The notes beneath the pieces were generated by a model. That model was not told the origin of the DNA, made no database searches, and worked only from the letters and a program-made list of their open reading frames with translations. From Lepeophtheirus salmonis (taxonomy: Eukaryota; Arthropoda; Copepoda; Siphonostomatoida; Caligidae), in the NCBI RefSeq assembly GCF_016086655.4, contig NC_052134.2:37943971-38007970 (forward strand): a stretch of 64,000 bases of DNA, given 5' to 3'. Made by a program: the position numbers and the translations under genes. Of the stretch, positions 45,706-58,924 are shown piece by piece (within the stretch, counting starts at the first letter, position 1; every line of letters begins with the position of its first letter).

Positions 45706-48099
45706 ACACGATTTTCATTACTAATTTTTGTCTATTGCTGTTTTTTTATGGTTTATTATATTGTTTGATTGAGTGCGTTTAGAAGTGCGTGGTTATCATC
45801 ATTAATTATCATGTGTTGAAAAATTGTGAGATAATTCCACTATCGAAGATCAAAAAAGATTTGTATCCATTCCATTGCACCCATTTTTAAGGATCGCCAT
45901 CGGAATTGTACGAATGAAAACCAGGAAGCCTTTCTTCATGAGTCAACGTATTTCATTTTTCCAAGGAAAGACCGATGGAAACCTGTGTAGTTCAGAGTTG
46001 TCACTAAAAAGTAAGATTGAACATTTTTTGTTTTAATTCTCAGACATGATATAGGCAATATATATATTAGTTATAACACTGAAACTAGTCAACTTTTCTG
46101 GGAGACATGTAATTTAGTAATTTAATTGTAATATGTGCCTATATAAATTCAGTACATACAGTGTCTGAATTATTTGTTGGATCCAAGTTGGAAAACAAAT
46201 ATTTATTCGATTAAAATTATCCTTTTTATTTACATTTTACTAGACTATGAAATTACGTAAAAAAATAATAGATTTATATGGTTGATCTTTTGTAAACGCT
46301 TCGTTATTTATTATCCCTCTTTTTTTTTTAAATATACCTAGGCCTGATTTTGTATACATGGTATTTACCATGGTGGGCCTCGTGGATAACTATGGTCTTA
46401 AATACAATAGTTATATACTTTCTTTAACTCAAACTTATAATGAAAGAAAAGAAATTAATAAATGATTTATTTATATAATTGATTATATAAACCTTCAGGA
46501 ATTACACTTTAAAAAAATTATAATTAAAAAATATGTCAAACTTAGACATGTGATATCTTCTCACTTGAGAAACTGCAAGCCTATATATCTTCTAAAAATT
46601 CACGTGCTGGATTTAGTACAAATGTGAATATAAAAAGACTATAAAACTAAAAAAAAAAATGATTGACCATATTCCAAATAAAGGTTATTCTAGAAATAAA
46701 AAGATACATTATTTCTTAAGAGAAACATCATTTGATAAATATCATAAAATATATATATGTTTGTAGAATTGCTATTCATTGTGAAATCCTAGGGGGTAAC
46801 AGGACGAGGAGGGGGACTCTCGTCGGTAGTCCATGGAGTAGGAGATTAATCATGGATTGTGCATATGGGTTTTGTTTCGAAACAACTAAACAATGTGTAT
46901 TTAGATACAAGGCCTAATTCAATTGAACTCTTTTTCCTTCAACATCCCTTTTATATTAAATCAAGGGATCTTCTCATTAAACATAATTAATTTGATATAT
47001 TGCAGAGAAAATGTTTTCATTATTTGAAATTAAAAAAAGAATCAATGAAGCATTTTGGTACTACTAATATATATTGCCGGTTGTAGTCTGTTGAGCCTTT
47101 GCTTGCTTGCAGCTCCATTCTTTCATTTAATATGCAATCATATGGACCATACCAAATGCTTCATTATAATGAGCTTTTTATGCAATATGTGATGCATGCA
47201 TACAATATATTATTAAAATTAATATTTCCCATTTTGACTCGTTCTTTTTTCTTCTTCCAAATTTACAGACATTCAGTTACTAATTTTTATTTCAACTAAT
47301 TAATTTATTCACTTTTTTTAAGTTAAAAAAGAGAAATAACTTTATTGAACATTGCTTGTAAATTATTTTGTGAGTGAGACTAAGTCATTTGAAGGAGTAA
47401 TATCGATGATCTAGGGGAGTTGTAGGCCACCAGGGGGGTTTTATGGCGAGGGGGCTTGTGGCGAAGACCCTCGTGCAGGGCATTTTTCTTTCTTTTCTTA
47501 ATTAAAATTTGACTCTTATTTCAGAAAAGAAAAAAATATTTTGAGCAGCCTTTTTCGGGAAAATGTTTTGCGTCCAATTTTCCTAGAACCCTCAAAACTA
47601 TACCAATCCACTTAATCAAAACTTTTAACGTGTTTTCTTGCGTATCATCAAAAGAAACATACTCTCGTATTCAACTTCTTTGTGCTACTTTGCACTCTTA
47701 AGAAAATTAAATTTAAGTAATTGAATATTCTTTTCACAAAAGAAGAATAAATAATTTTTTTTATTTAGTTTTTATTTATATTATGAAGAAAAAATGATAT
47801 ATTATTTTATGTCTTTGTAAGGAATTTATTATTAATTTAAGGATATATTATGTACATACAATGTGAAGTGTACATACATACATTACACATATAAGAATAA
47901 TGAATACTCACGACTCTGAAGTTCAAGCAAGGAAATTTTATGTGTAAGAACGACAATGGAAAGACAAATTGGTAAGGTTATACTTCAAGATTTAAAGTAA
48001 AGTAGCGAAACGCGCCTTTTAGCTTGAGGAGATACATGGTCGTGGAGTTTTTTGTTTCCAACGCAAGATATCCCTTTCAGTATGGCATAGTTGCATCTC
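45706..48099. other. AT-rich intergenic sequence
   Basis: Short open stretches (such as 46732-46917 and 47099-47299) show no domain. A G/C-rich patch near 47410-47480 contains GGCCACCAGGGGGGTTTTAT but matches nothing I can name. Confidence 0.4.
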
Positions 48100-48725
48100 C
48101 GTTTATTTAAGTAACGTTAATTTTCTGTGATTTTCAACTGAGAAATATACAATTGATTCGGGCGAGCTTTTTTTATCGTAATTCATTTCAGCAACATTTT
48201 CATATAGCAAATAATACAAGATGAATGATTTCATTATTAGAAGTAATTACTGTCATGGAAGAAATCAAGCATGAGTAACTGGGGCTCTTACCGGATTTTG
48301 TCTCTACACATTTTGGAGGGCTGATTTTACAAAACTTATTGTGTGGGATGGCATTCAAACATTTCCATAGTTAGGTACTTGTGAAGTAGGAATTGTCAGA
48401 TGTTATGATAGTAAACCTTTGATTCATGAGACATTTTTGACTGTGCTCAACACTATACGTATTTTTTTTTTTTTTAGGAATAGGCTTCAGGGAGTTGGGA
48501 CGGATCTTTTTGGGTTCTCCTTTATCACTCCGTTAGTTTCATGAAACAATATTAAGCATCTTGAAAGTACAAAATAAACTAAAAATAGTCCCTGTGGTCT
48601 ATAGCTACTCTTGGTTTACTATATAAAAATCTTGGGGGAAAATTTGGCCCAAATAAATACTTGCTCTAATGAATGTTGCTAAGACGACGCCCACTGAAAC
48701 TACTGTTGCCCAAATGAATTCACAC
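48100..48725. repeat. Inverted-repeat element, second copy
   Basis: The left part carries TTCAGCAACATTTTCATATA and AATACAAGATGA. The right part carries CCCAAATAAATACTTGCTC and AATGAATGTTGCT. These match the two ends of the element at 59271-59911. The middle is unrelated to that copy, so only the ends define the family. Confidence 0.45.
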
Positions 48726-50423
48726 CTAACAAATGAAGTTTAATGATAATTTGCTTCGTTTCCCCTCATGACGTATACAACTTCTTATTCCCCTTGCAGA
48801 ATTTACCTATTTTATTCAGTTAAAAGGGTAAACTAATAAATTATGTATAGTATACAACACACATAGCGGGGAAAAAAAGCGTCACTTGGACCCCTACTTT
48901 GTACAAATATTGATTACGTGGCCTTCGTTTTGTTACCTTGTTTTAAAGATTTTGATGAACTTATATTCAGATGATACATAAACATCATAAGATTATTCCG
49001 TGATGCACCGGCAATTCCACGCAAATTCAATTTATCCCCATTACAATTAAATTTTTTATTGATATAAAATATACAGGGTGCCGCAACATAACCTCCTTTT
49101 TATGATGCGTGGCAATCAGGCATAAGAAGTAGTGGCAGGGTGGGTAAGATTCTAACCTTTTTTTTGGAAGTACAGTACGTTGGTTAATGCATTGCTGACA
49201 TGAGGATCATGCGTTTGCCCTATAAGATAAATATTTTTAAACAATGGTTCGACAGAATATTAAAAAAAGAAAAATAATAATGAAACTAATTATGAAAATC
49301 AGTCAACAGCTTCAATTTCTGGTTTACAAAAAAAGATTTTTTTAATGATTTAAAATTTACAAAATTATTGGAACACAAATAACTCCACGGGCAATTATAG
49401 TAAATAACTACAACTTTGTCCATCAATGTTATCATTATTATCTAGATATTTCACAGATTTCAAATCAAAATGCGTCCATAACAATACCTTTTTTGGACGA
49501 TTATAGGTTATTTTCTTGTTTAGATGAATAAAATACAAATAAAAATATCCTGCCATACCAAATTCCGAGGTTTTGTCAAGTAGACACATAGATCTATGTA
49601 TAATAATTTATTTCAAAGAATTTTACTTTTTATAATCTTCAAACCTCAACAAGTATATCTTTAAAAATGAAGAGTTCCATGATTTAAAAGGTGTTTTATA
49701 TGTAGGAAAGATAAATTAACTCTTGGAAGCACGAAAATGAGTAACGCACCATCTTTTTTCCCCCAAACAAAAAAACAAAAAAAATATTTTTTTTTTCCTT
49801 TCTAAAAAGTTAATTTTTGATAAGACTATCTTAAAATTTATTATTTTTTCTGAAAATAGGGAAAGAAAAGACCTAAACTTAGTCACCTAGAAAGACTACT
49901 TTTTTTCATGCTGATTTTCAGTAATTGTAACAGCGTTAGAAAACATTCTTTTCTATTTTACGACTACTCATAATTATTAATAAATATTTAGTCTAATATT
50001 CGTTACGTCAATAGGGTTTGACAATGATGAAGTCACTTAGGCAAAAAGAATAAACAATCAGCGGATATTAATACCGAAGTTTAGTTTATACAGTGTATGG
50101 AGGATGGAAGACGTCACCTATCTGATATGATTTTAAGAACTTTATTTTTAAATGAGTACTATCCTTATGAAATAAAAATAACACTTTTGAGGAGTGTCCG
50201 CAGAGTGTGCCCTTGAGAGGCTGTAGCCCCCCTTCAAAAGGAATTTTGCATTTTAACAGGGGAAAACAACCTAATATATTAAAATGCATCATGCAGTACA
50301 TAAATACATCAAAATGCTAATTATTAACATGATAATCTGGATCGTTCAAAGTACACCAACGGTCATTACAATACCCATGATTCCCCATAGTATCATTCTA
50401 TTCGTGAATTTAGTAGAGGAAAC
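48726..50423. other. AT-rich intergenic sequence with element fragments
   Basis: TATACAGGGTGCCGCAACAT at 49071-49090 looks like a mariner-type terminus. GTGTCCGCAGAG and GGCTGTAGCCCCCC near 50192-50235 look like a solo cap of the GC-capped repeat family. No gene is recognised. Confidence 0.4.
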
Positions 50424-51181
50424 ATGCTTGCAGATATCTTCAATGCTTTTGAATCCGAAGAAACTGTGATTGGGTGCCTTCAAGCCCGAGGACTCTTTCA
50501 CTCGTTCGTTATTTGTTCGTGCGGCAGGAATAGTAAGGAAATATTGCGTGCAGGTTTCAACGGTTTCTACTACTGAAGACTAAATCAGCCTTTCTAAACG
50601 TATATTTGTAGATTGGTATAATTTTTTGCGTGAAATTTGTAATAAAAAAAATTTGAAAATCATCCTGTAAGGTTAGGTGGGCCTGGTACATTGTTGAGAT
50701 CGAAGAGTCCAAGTTCGGAAAGACAAAGTATCATAGAGGTATGCATCAACTAAGGCACTTGTTTTTTGGTGGGTTGATAGAGACAGTGGGGATTGTTTCA
50801 TGGTTGAGGTTGAAGACCAAACAGCGGCTACTCTGTTGTCATTCATCGCAATGCACATCGAACCAGGAACTACTGTCATGTCTGACGATTGAGAGTCCCA
50901 TAGGTGGATACATTCCTAAGGTATGCAACACTTTACTGTGGTGCATAAGATAAATTATGTGTGCCCCTTGACTGGAGCTCATACTCAGACTATTGAGTCT
51001 TTCTTGGAGTTGAGTCAATACGTAAGCTAGGAGTTTTAAACACTTTAAGATATCTCTTTCCCACCTATCTCCCAAAGTATATGTGACGAAAGAAATTCTC
51101 AAAGGATAAAGTTTTTGATCACATTTTGGATCATACTATTGAGCTATATCCACTACAAGTGTCGGTTCGAGTAAAGTGATT
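50424..51181 (+). pseudogene. Degenerate Merlin (IS1016/ISXO2-like) transposase
   Basis: ATG 50424 opens a 50-codon frame MLADIFNAFESEETVIGCLQ, then ARGLFHS and a CSCG zinc-ribbon-like turn. This resembles the N-terminus of Merlin transposases. Further frames give VDWYNFLREICNK, WYIVEIEESKFGKTKYHRG, DRDSGDCFMVEVED, TAATLLSFIAMHIEPGTTVM, HFTVVHKINYVCPLTGAHTQ and TIES, then VFDHILDHTIELYPL to a stop near 51181. That is the whole ISXO2-like DDE domain in order. The first catalytic position (usually VEIDESKFG) is glutamate. Stops and at least two frameshifts break the gene. Merlin elements generate 8- to 9-bp target duplications; none was located. Confidence 0.8.
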
Positions 51182-53190
51182 GAAGAGAAAATACAGATTA
51201 GTAACTTGCTATTAGTATTGCTTCTCTGAACCTCTGATAAACAGACAAAAAATATAAGGAGTTGAATATTGGATAATTAAAAGGTAAGAATAAATCATGT
51301 TATTGCTTTACAAAGATTATATATTTTTTATCTCTACATATAGGTGAAGTATATTGGATATTTGTCAGAAGTGGACTTAAAGATATTAAAAAAAAATCTC
51401 CTTGTTATTACGGATATATATTTTAAACGTTTATCTTACTTTACTTATTTAATTTAAATATTATGATATAAATAAAACTTATATATATATATATCAAAAA
51501 TTGTTATTTTATTTATATCAGGGTGGTGAAAGGGGTTGTTAAAAATATCTTGGGTTTATATTGAAAATATATAAATTAGTATCTTTCATTCTTAGCTACT
51601 TCATTGATTCATACTCATTCAGATAAAAATGAGAGAATTTGCGGTATTTAATTAATTAATACAAGGTTACCGTGTCCATGGCAAAATGGCTTTTGATGAC
51701 ATTTCGTCTACGATCCAACTATTTAAAATAGATTATATTGTCAGGAAAGTGAAGTTAATGTATTCAACGTTGTGTATTGAAATAGGTCCAGGATATCTCT
51801 GGGCCTTGACAGAATCGGAGATCGAACATTGGACATCTTGGCAGTGTTCGACGAAACAAGGGTTGAGACTTATGAGTGGGATATGTTGATTTTGTTTATA
51901 ATCACTATGTAAGATCTACAGGAATTTATTAAGGGAGGTATTAATTAGCGCTCGCTTGCCTACACTTTTTCCTTATTTTTTTTTCTTTTAGAAACAAAAC
52001 AATTCATATTTAGATAACTGTGTATTCTTTTAACATATATTTTACTTATCGATATAATATATTTCTAAAAAGTTTAATTTTTTTATTATATAAAATCATC
52101 ATAATTATATTACGGTACTTAATTTATGATATCCTATATAATTAAAATAATTTATTGGTGTGTGTCTCACTTTTGAAAAACAATGATAAAAATGAATTTT
52201 TTTCTAAAACGGAGACAGAAACATTGCATAAAAGTTGTTCAGAATTTTGAGTTATGTTCGTAAGGCTATGTTTAATTCTGACCAATTCCTTGGCTCTGTA
52301 TAGCAAGTTTGATTTTTCGCTAATAAGTTGATATTTTCATAAAACAAGATCTATTCCCCGTCTCCCAAAGTTTTTTTTAAGGTATGGGTTCTAGATTCGA
52401 AAATTCTCCAAAAAAATAAAAAATCCCAAAACGAATTATGTAACAAATTGAAAAGAGAGATAATTTATATTACATACGAATAAGAAAAGGAGATTATGTC
52501 TATGGGTACGGCACAGGAAGGAGGGGATTAACAAGTTAATCTTAGTATGTATGTTCCGTCTTCATTATGGGTGAAGAAAGAACATGGCAAGCTAGCAATG
52601 CCAATGACAATAAATAAATTGCGAGGTCAAACATTTGAAAAAATTACTTTATAATTACCAAAATCAGTATTTGCACATGGTGAATTATATGTTGCTTGTT
52701 TCAATAGTGTCAAAAGGGGCTGCAAGTTTGATTATATTTACATCGAATGGACAAAAACAACAAAAAATGTTGTATACAAATGGATTTTACAATATAAATT
52801 TACCTCCTATATAATTATAGTTTATAGTAGGTCTTTTTAGTTTAGAATTTTCACATACACAAGCTAAATATAAATAACATCTTTTTAATTTGCTATCTTT
52901 AAGATAGAGTCTGCGCGCTGATTCTTTTATCATTGCTATATCCAAGTAAGATAATAAATTCTATCAATAATATTAATAAAAAAAATACCAACTAGAAAAG
53001 GAAAAACGGTTGAAATGTGTGCTCTTTCTTCTGTTCTCGTTCAATATTTAATAAGTAATGGTGAAGAAGTAGTAAACATCTTCCTTTAAAAGAAGAATTC
53101 CCGAATATCTTTACTGTAAATTGATTTAAAAATGATTAATAAAAAAGAGATATATGAAATTATATATATTTTTATTCGTGTGCAGAACAA
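51182..53190. other. AT-rich intergenic sequence
   Basis: A possible exon at 51786-51908 is listed separately. About 52810-52920 shares blocks with 20985-21080, for example AAGCTAAATATAAATAA and ATCTTTAAGATAG. No gene is called. Confidence 0.4.
51786..51908 (+). other. Possible internal exon of an unrecognised gene
   Basis: Between an AAATAG acceptor and a GTAAGA donor, 123 nt (41 codons, phase kept) read SRISLGLDRIGDRTLDILAV, then FDETRVETYEWDM and a hydrophobic end. The composition is protein-like, but the preceding pyrimidine tract is weak. No partner exons or domain were identified. Confidence 0.2.
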
Positions 53191-53840
53191 TGTCCTGGAA
53201 AAAATTAACATGGAGGAAAATTCTCCTGGAGAAAATTGCCCATATTTTTTAAAAACTTATTTATGAATAATCAAACATTACAAATTCACTTAATATTATT
53301 TATGACAAATATCTAAACATATTTGGATGTTCCATCCCTAAGGGAGTACCTTCAAGTGTGAGTAATATTATTGCAATATATAGAGGGGGGGAATAAATAG
53401 CTTAGGGTATCTTAAAATATGTTGGAATACTCCTCCTCCCCCAGATTGGCCAGGGGGCTGTGGGATTTTTAAAAACCACCGCCAATAGATACAAGGATGT
53501 TTTTAGCAATCCTACACTACCTCCGGCCCAATCTGGGGGCAGAGGGGTATTCAACCATATTTTAAGAGGACCTACGCTATTTATCCTCCCCTTACCAATC
53601 CTCTCGATCCATTTTTGAAAATTGGATTAATTTAAAAAACTGCAAAAAAATTGTATTGCAATAATATTACTCACACTTGAAGGTACTCCCTTGATGGATG
53701 GAACAAACAAATATGTTTAGACATTTATCATAAATAATATTAAACGAAGTTATAATGTGCTATTATTCATTATGAAGTTTGAACAAAATAGAGGCCATTT
53801 TTCTAACTGGCAATTTTCCTCAGGGCAGTTTTCCTAGTAC
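53191..53840. repeat. Foldback element: giant imperfect hairpin
   Basis: About 290 bp (53191-53480) is mirrored by about 345 bp (53495-53840) as a diverged inverted repeat that reaches almost to the centre, leaving a loop of about 14 nt. Matching blocks include GGGAGTACCTTCAAGTGTGA and GTAATATTATTGCAAT in both arms, ATGTTCCATCC against its counterpart, and TCTAAACATATTTG. The outermost parts share a GGAGGAAAATT-type sequence (TCCTGGAGAAAATTGCCC on the left). No coding capacity or clear target duplication was seen. Confidence 0.8.
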
Positions 53841-54924
53841 CATTTTTATGATAATAATTTCAGTGCACTATATTCTATTTTAAATGAAGAAAGTTCTCCT
53901 CTTTATAGCCTTAACTGGTTTTCTTCCACCAAAATCATATATCAGTATGCTGATATTAACAAGGGTATTCATTCAGTAATACCATATATCTCACTCCTTC
54001 CTTCTCTTGGCGCTTTTACACAAATCTCACTTCTGCTTATACCATCTGATTCAAGATGGTGTTGCAACCACCCTTGGCTACAGATGCTCCATTGGTCTGT
54101 TATAAGAATGATAAATTTTATCTTCTTTTATAATTAAAGCATTTTAAAGAAGGATACTAAATACAAATATCCCTACAACATATGCTTGATTTTTAAATTC
54201 TTGTCATCTGTTGATTTATTAACTCATACTTGACATTAGTGCACGAAATGTTGGTCTGCTGAAGTCAAATGATTTATTCTTAAATAGTAGTGAACATTCC
54301 CTACTAAATAATATTTATAAATAAAGCAAAGTGTGTCTGTCTTTGGGTGACTCATTTTTGAGTATGTACAAATATTTTAGAACTGTGTGACCATTTGATC
54401 AAAGAAATAACTATGTAGCAACGAGCGTGTAGACCCCTCAACGTATCCTGTTAAAAATAATAATAATAAAAAGTCATGGTCATCAAATACGTTGGATAGT
54501 AAAATGGGTTTATATATCTTAATGTAAGACGGAAGTACTAAAAATATTGTTTAAAAAGAACTATTTTAATATCTGTGTTTGACAATTTTGAATAACTATT
54601 TCGAATTTTATATTAACTATTTTTTCATATCCTTTAAAAAAATTTAATTTTTAAATAAATGTTTTATCTTAAACTTGGTCATAAATATTCATAGATATAA
54701 AAAGTGAAATTTTTCCAATGACGACATGTGGGTAAACAATACGTTGAAAGACTTTTTGTTTTAATTTAAGAAATAACTCTTAACAATGGCAAGTACATCC
54801 GCTAGTTAGTAATAATCACTAGTATATCAATTGAATCCACTGATTTTGGGACTTTTTCTCCTTTTCTTTCTTAGAGAAAAGATTTAGAGATGCAATGCAA
54901 ATGACCAGTGATGAAAATAAAGTA
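53841..54924. other. AT-rich intergenic sequence
   Basis: No gene or element recognised. Confidence 0.4.
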
Positions 54925-55380
54925 TAGGATGGGCAACTTAAAAAAAGAGACCGAAAATCAACATGGTTACTCTAAAAAATTAAAGAAGGTTCTGGACGAG
55001 AAAAGAATAATGGTAATGGCGTTTCATTAGATTAGCTACAATCAACTGTGACGAGGGAAGAAGAAGAAAAGAATATAAACAATGACATTTGCTAAAATTA
55101 CTCTGATGTCGATCCTCAATTTTACTCTGATTTCAACAAGGACATACATTTATAACTCAGCAACAAATCGGTAGGGGTATGTTCCGTCCTTTATGAGTAC
55201 TCACAAATGTTTAAACAGGTTTTGAATTTGATTGAATCTATTTAGGAAAGTATGTTCATGCTAAGGAATTAAATAATAATGACAACTGGGACGGAAAAGA
55301 AAATTCATTCTTCTGATTACCAATTGCAAAAAAATGGACCAGCTAAATAATACATCGGATTTTTATCACTGCAAATGACT
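54925..55380 (+). repeat. Dispersed repeat family R1, copy C
   Basis: Landmarks are AATCAACATGGTTACTC, AAGGTTCTGGACGAGA, CTGATGTCGATCCTCAATTT, TTTTATGAGTACTCACAAAT, GAATTAAATAATAATGACAA and GAAAAGAAAATTCATTCTTC. One frame reads NYSDVDPQFYSD, close to copy A. The right end is the most complete of the four and continues to a GGACCAGCTAAATAATACA block. Confidence 0.6.
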
Positions 55381-56639
55381 ATATGACATGAATAAATGAT
55401 ATCAATTGAAAGCTCAATTTCAACTCATTTGCAAATGGTTAATATTGTAGCGGACGCTCAACATATTGTTCATTTGTTTTTCCTCTGTTTATGGGAAGCA
55501 TCAACCATTTGTTTTATTCTTTTAAAAGATATTTTAACAAATATAGTACATCTTGTTTGTTTCTTGGGCTGGCTTTGACACCTTCACACTTTTCCGTTCA
55601 TTCGCTAACTTCTTCAACAAAATAAATATCAGATAATTTAGTTTTGAAAAAAAAAAAAAACTATTTCCCTCTAGTACCAGAGATGACGTCACTTTATTAT
55701 TTTCTCTTTATATATGCAATTTTCCCTTCCTTTTACAAAATTGACCTTGTAAATTTATGGAGTTTCCTGGTACCCTCAGCCCCCTAGCGGGGGAAATATA
55801 TTATTTCAGCCAACAAATCATACTTCATAATTATTCCAAAGTGGTCTGGGTAATTTTCTATATATTTGTGGGAAAACAATTGTTATCAAGAATAAATTCA
55901 TATACTTCTTGTTATTATACATATATAAGCCTGTAAATGATTTTGAAGATATCTGCTTGATATAATATATGTATATATATATTATACCATTAGGAAAAAA
56001 TCAAGAGAACCTCTTGGAAAAAATAAAATTAATGGGTAGCCATTAAATGGAGATAAAAGGGAGACATCCTATCAATTCATACTCATAGGCCTATCATATT
56101 ATATATATTTTGATATATCTGTACTTTCAATCCTTAATCGCATTTCATCACTCAAATTCATATGGATTATAATTTGAGTAAAATGTAATATTCTTATTAT
56201 TAATTTAAAAAAGATGTCCGTATAAATACAACTGAACAATAATGAAAGGTTAAATTCAATTATAGTGATGTATTAAAAACCAAACATGGATTGAGCCTCT
56301 AATTTGACATGACAGAGAAATAATAACGGCCACATACATATTTCTGTTTTTCTTGATATCCCTTTGCCATTTTATGATCTTTTTGTAGGTCTTAAGAAAT
56401 ATTTTAATGGGGATTACTTCAAGAATCAGTCTGGTTTTTTTTTTTTTTTTCCTACTCTGTTGAAATTTTAAGATCTGTTTGTTATTCGAGGGTTGGGAAA
56501 TTGTTGGAAAACTCGCAATAATTAATATCTTCATAACTGTCTTAGTGATGATGTACTTATAATTGTTCTCTCTATAATATTTACAAAAAGCAAACTTATT
56601 AGCCAGGAAGAAGGACTATGGTTAATGATAAAAATCCAG
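55381..56639. other. AT-rich intergenic sequence
   Basis: No gene recognised. An A13 run lies near 55650 and a T16 run near 56435. Confidence 0.4.
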
Positions 56640-57030
56640 TGAAGAATGGGCATGTTAAAAAAAAAAGAAAACAAAAATCAACATGGTAACCCTGACAATT
56701 TGAAGAATGTTTTGGAGAAGAGAAAGAAAGGGAGGAAGGAGCAAAGGATATAACAAGGAAATTTGCAATAATTACTCCAATGTCGATCCCAAATTCAACT
56801 CTGAGTCCAACAAGGACTTACAATTATAACTCCACAACAAATCTTCATTATCCTCTTTTATGAGAACACACAAATGTTCATTCTGGTTTTGAATATAATT
56901 GAATCTATTTAGGAAAGGATGTTCACTACTCAGGAATTAAATATTAGGGACACCTGCTAAGGAAAAAAAATTACTTCTTTATACTACGAATTACAAATTA
57001 ACAGGCCAGCTAAAAAACACACCGGATTCA
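56640..57030 (+). repeat. Dispersed repeat family R1, copy D
   Basis: Landmarks are AATCAACATGGTAACCCTGA, AAGAATGTTTTGGAGAAGA, CAATGTCGATCCCAAATT, ACTTACAATTATAACTCC and GAATCTATTTAGGAAAGGAT. It lies 1.3 kb from copy C in the same orientation. Both share the GGTTTTGAATxTxATTGAAT stretch, which suggests they are the closest pair. Confidence 0.6.
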
Positions 57031-58663
57031 CATAGTTAACTATGGTGATCTCTGTCAGTAGCCTACATAATATACGAGTATAGATATACAAAGTTTTATA
57101 TTTTAGCAAAGGACTAGTGGTTTTCCAACTGTTATTTGACTTCCACCACGCTTTTTAATAGTGACGTGAAAGAGTATAGCTGTTACAAAGAAGAGCTATA
57201 CATATATCACATGTCTTAACTTTTACTTTACCCTTCTTATACTCTAGTTACTAAGAGGAGCTTTTTATTTCCTTCATTAACTGTTACTGTTGAGTACCGT
57301 AGTTCTACTCTAAAGCGTCAAAATCTTTCTGTCTTGCCCAAAAGTCGGTACAGTACATCAAATTGAAAATTATAGCGAACCCAATTAAATGAAGGTTTAA
57401 TCTTGTATTTCTATTAATCTTAGAATATTCCATTTTTTTACATCTTCCTCACATGTTTTGTAAACTCTTCATCTTATTTTTTGTTAGCAACTTGTACAAT
57501 TTACATTTACAAGTTACAAATATAGTATTATACACCATTATGTATATTAATATGATGTGTACAAGCTGATATTTTATACAAGCTGGTTGTGTGTGTTACA
57601 AATCAACAAATTGTATGAAGTACATGAAAGGAATAATAATTTACTCTTGATAAAAATTATAATTTGCGAGAGTTGAATTTCCATTGAATTTTTGTTATAT
57701 TAATTTATTTCTTGTTAAAATTTATATTTAAATTTCTAGTGGCGTAGATAGTGGAGAGGGGGTGGAGGAAATAGATCCTGTCTGATCTCAGAGTTCAAAG
57801 AAGCAATCTAATTTGATTTTTCTTCCATAAATATTACTCCAATTTCATCAATATCCTATACTAAATTACGTAAAAAATATTAATTTACATCTTAAAATTT
57901 CATAATATGTAGTCAGACATTTTACTTCAGTAGGAACAAATCATTTCATTCGAATGCTCAACAGTTTTTCCCCATTTTCGTTGTTCGTTTTTATACTCTA
58001 AAAGTAGCTCCTATTTACATAGGACACTGTTGAAATGTTGCATCTGTGACATTAAATCATACAATAACCATGCCCTAAATTAATTAAGTGTCTCTTTTTA
58101 TGGCATTTGCTCAGGCGTGGTTTTTACTCTCAACACAATTTTCACATTCCTAGTAATTATAACTTAACAAGAGCTGAAAATAGCAAAAAAAACAACTGTT
58201 TTCTCACATCAGTAAGCTAACGTCAATTACCAATTCAGTCTAATTAGAGATATTTACCTCAAAGAAAATCGTTTCAACTTTCTTTTCATGCTCCGAAAAA
58301 GGTCCTACTATACGCCTCAGTTCCTTTACATAATTAAATAAAAATAAAGAATGTCGTAATCACACGAGAATCTTACAACATATTTCTTTAATTTTTTTTA
58401 CTCCTTATCAACATAATCGGAATTGTTTCTACTTTGATCTTCAAATTCAAACAATTTTCTATTTGAAAATAGTTAGGTTTTGTTATCACAACTGTTGCAC
58501 GTTTACAGAAGGAATTGCCTCGTTAGAGACTGACTAATAGTAGGTACATTACAATTTTTCAGTTCGTTTCGTAGTATTCTTGTTTAGTCTCAGTTCTTAA
58601 GATTGATTTCTTCTACGTTTTATCAAATTTGTCTCGTCCAGTCTTGTTTCGTTGGACTTTTTT
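57031..58663. other. AT-rich intergenic sequence
   Basis: No gene or element recognised. Confidence 0.4.
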
Positions 58664-58738
58664 ATCTCATTTTGGTTTGTTAAATTCAATCTCATTTTAG
58701 TTTGTCAAATTTAATCTCATATTTGTTTTGTCATATTT
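58664..58738 (+). repeat. 25-bp tandem repeat, three units
   Basis: Units start ATCTCATTTTGGTTTGTTAA (58664), ATCTCATTTTAGTTTGTCAA (58689) and ATCTCATATTTGTTTTGTCA (58714). The preceding 100 bp contain looser GTTTCGT or TCTCGTC relatives of the unit. Confidence 0.75.
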
Positions 58739-58924
58739 CGACTTGTATATATGTATATATATATGTAATTCGTCAAGAAGATAAAATAATTATTTGTACA
58801 TATATTTGTATGAATTATAAATGTAGCCATGCATTTAGTTAAAATTTTTGTCTGATAATAACGTCAGTAGTACCTTGGAAATCCTTAAACCTTGAAGTAG
58901 TATTATTCTGGCCTAATAATATTC

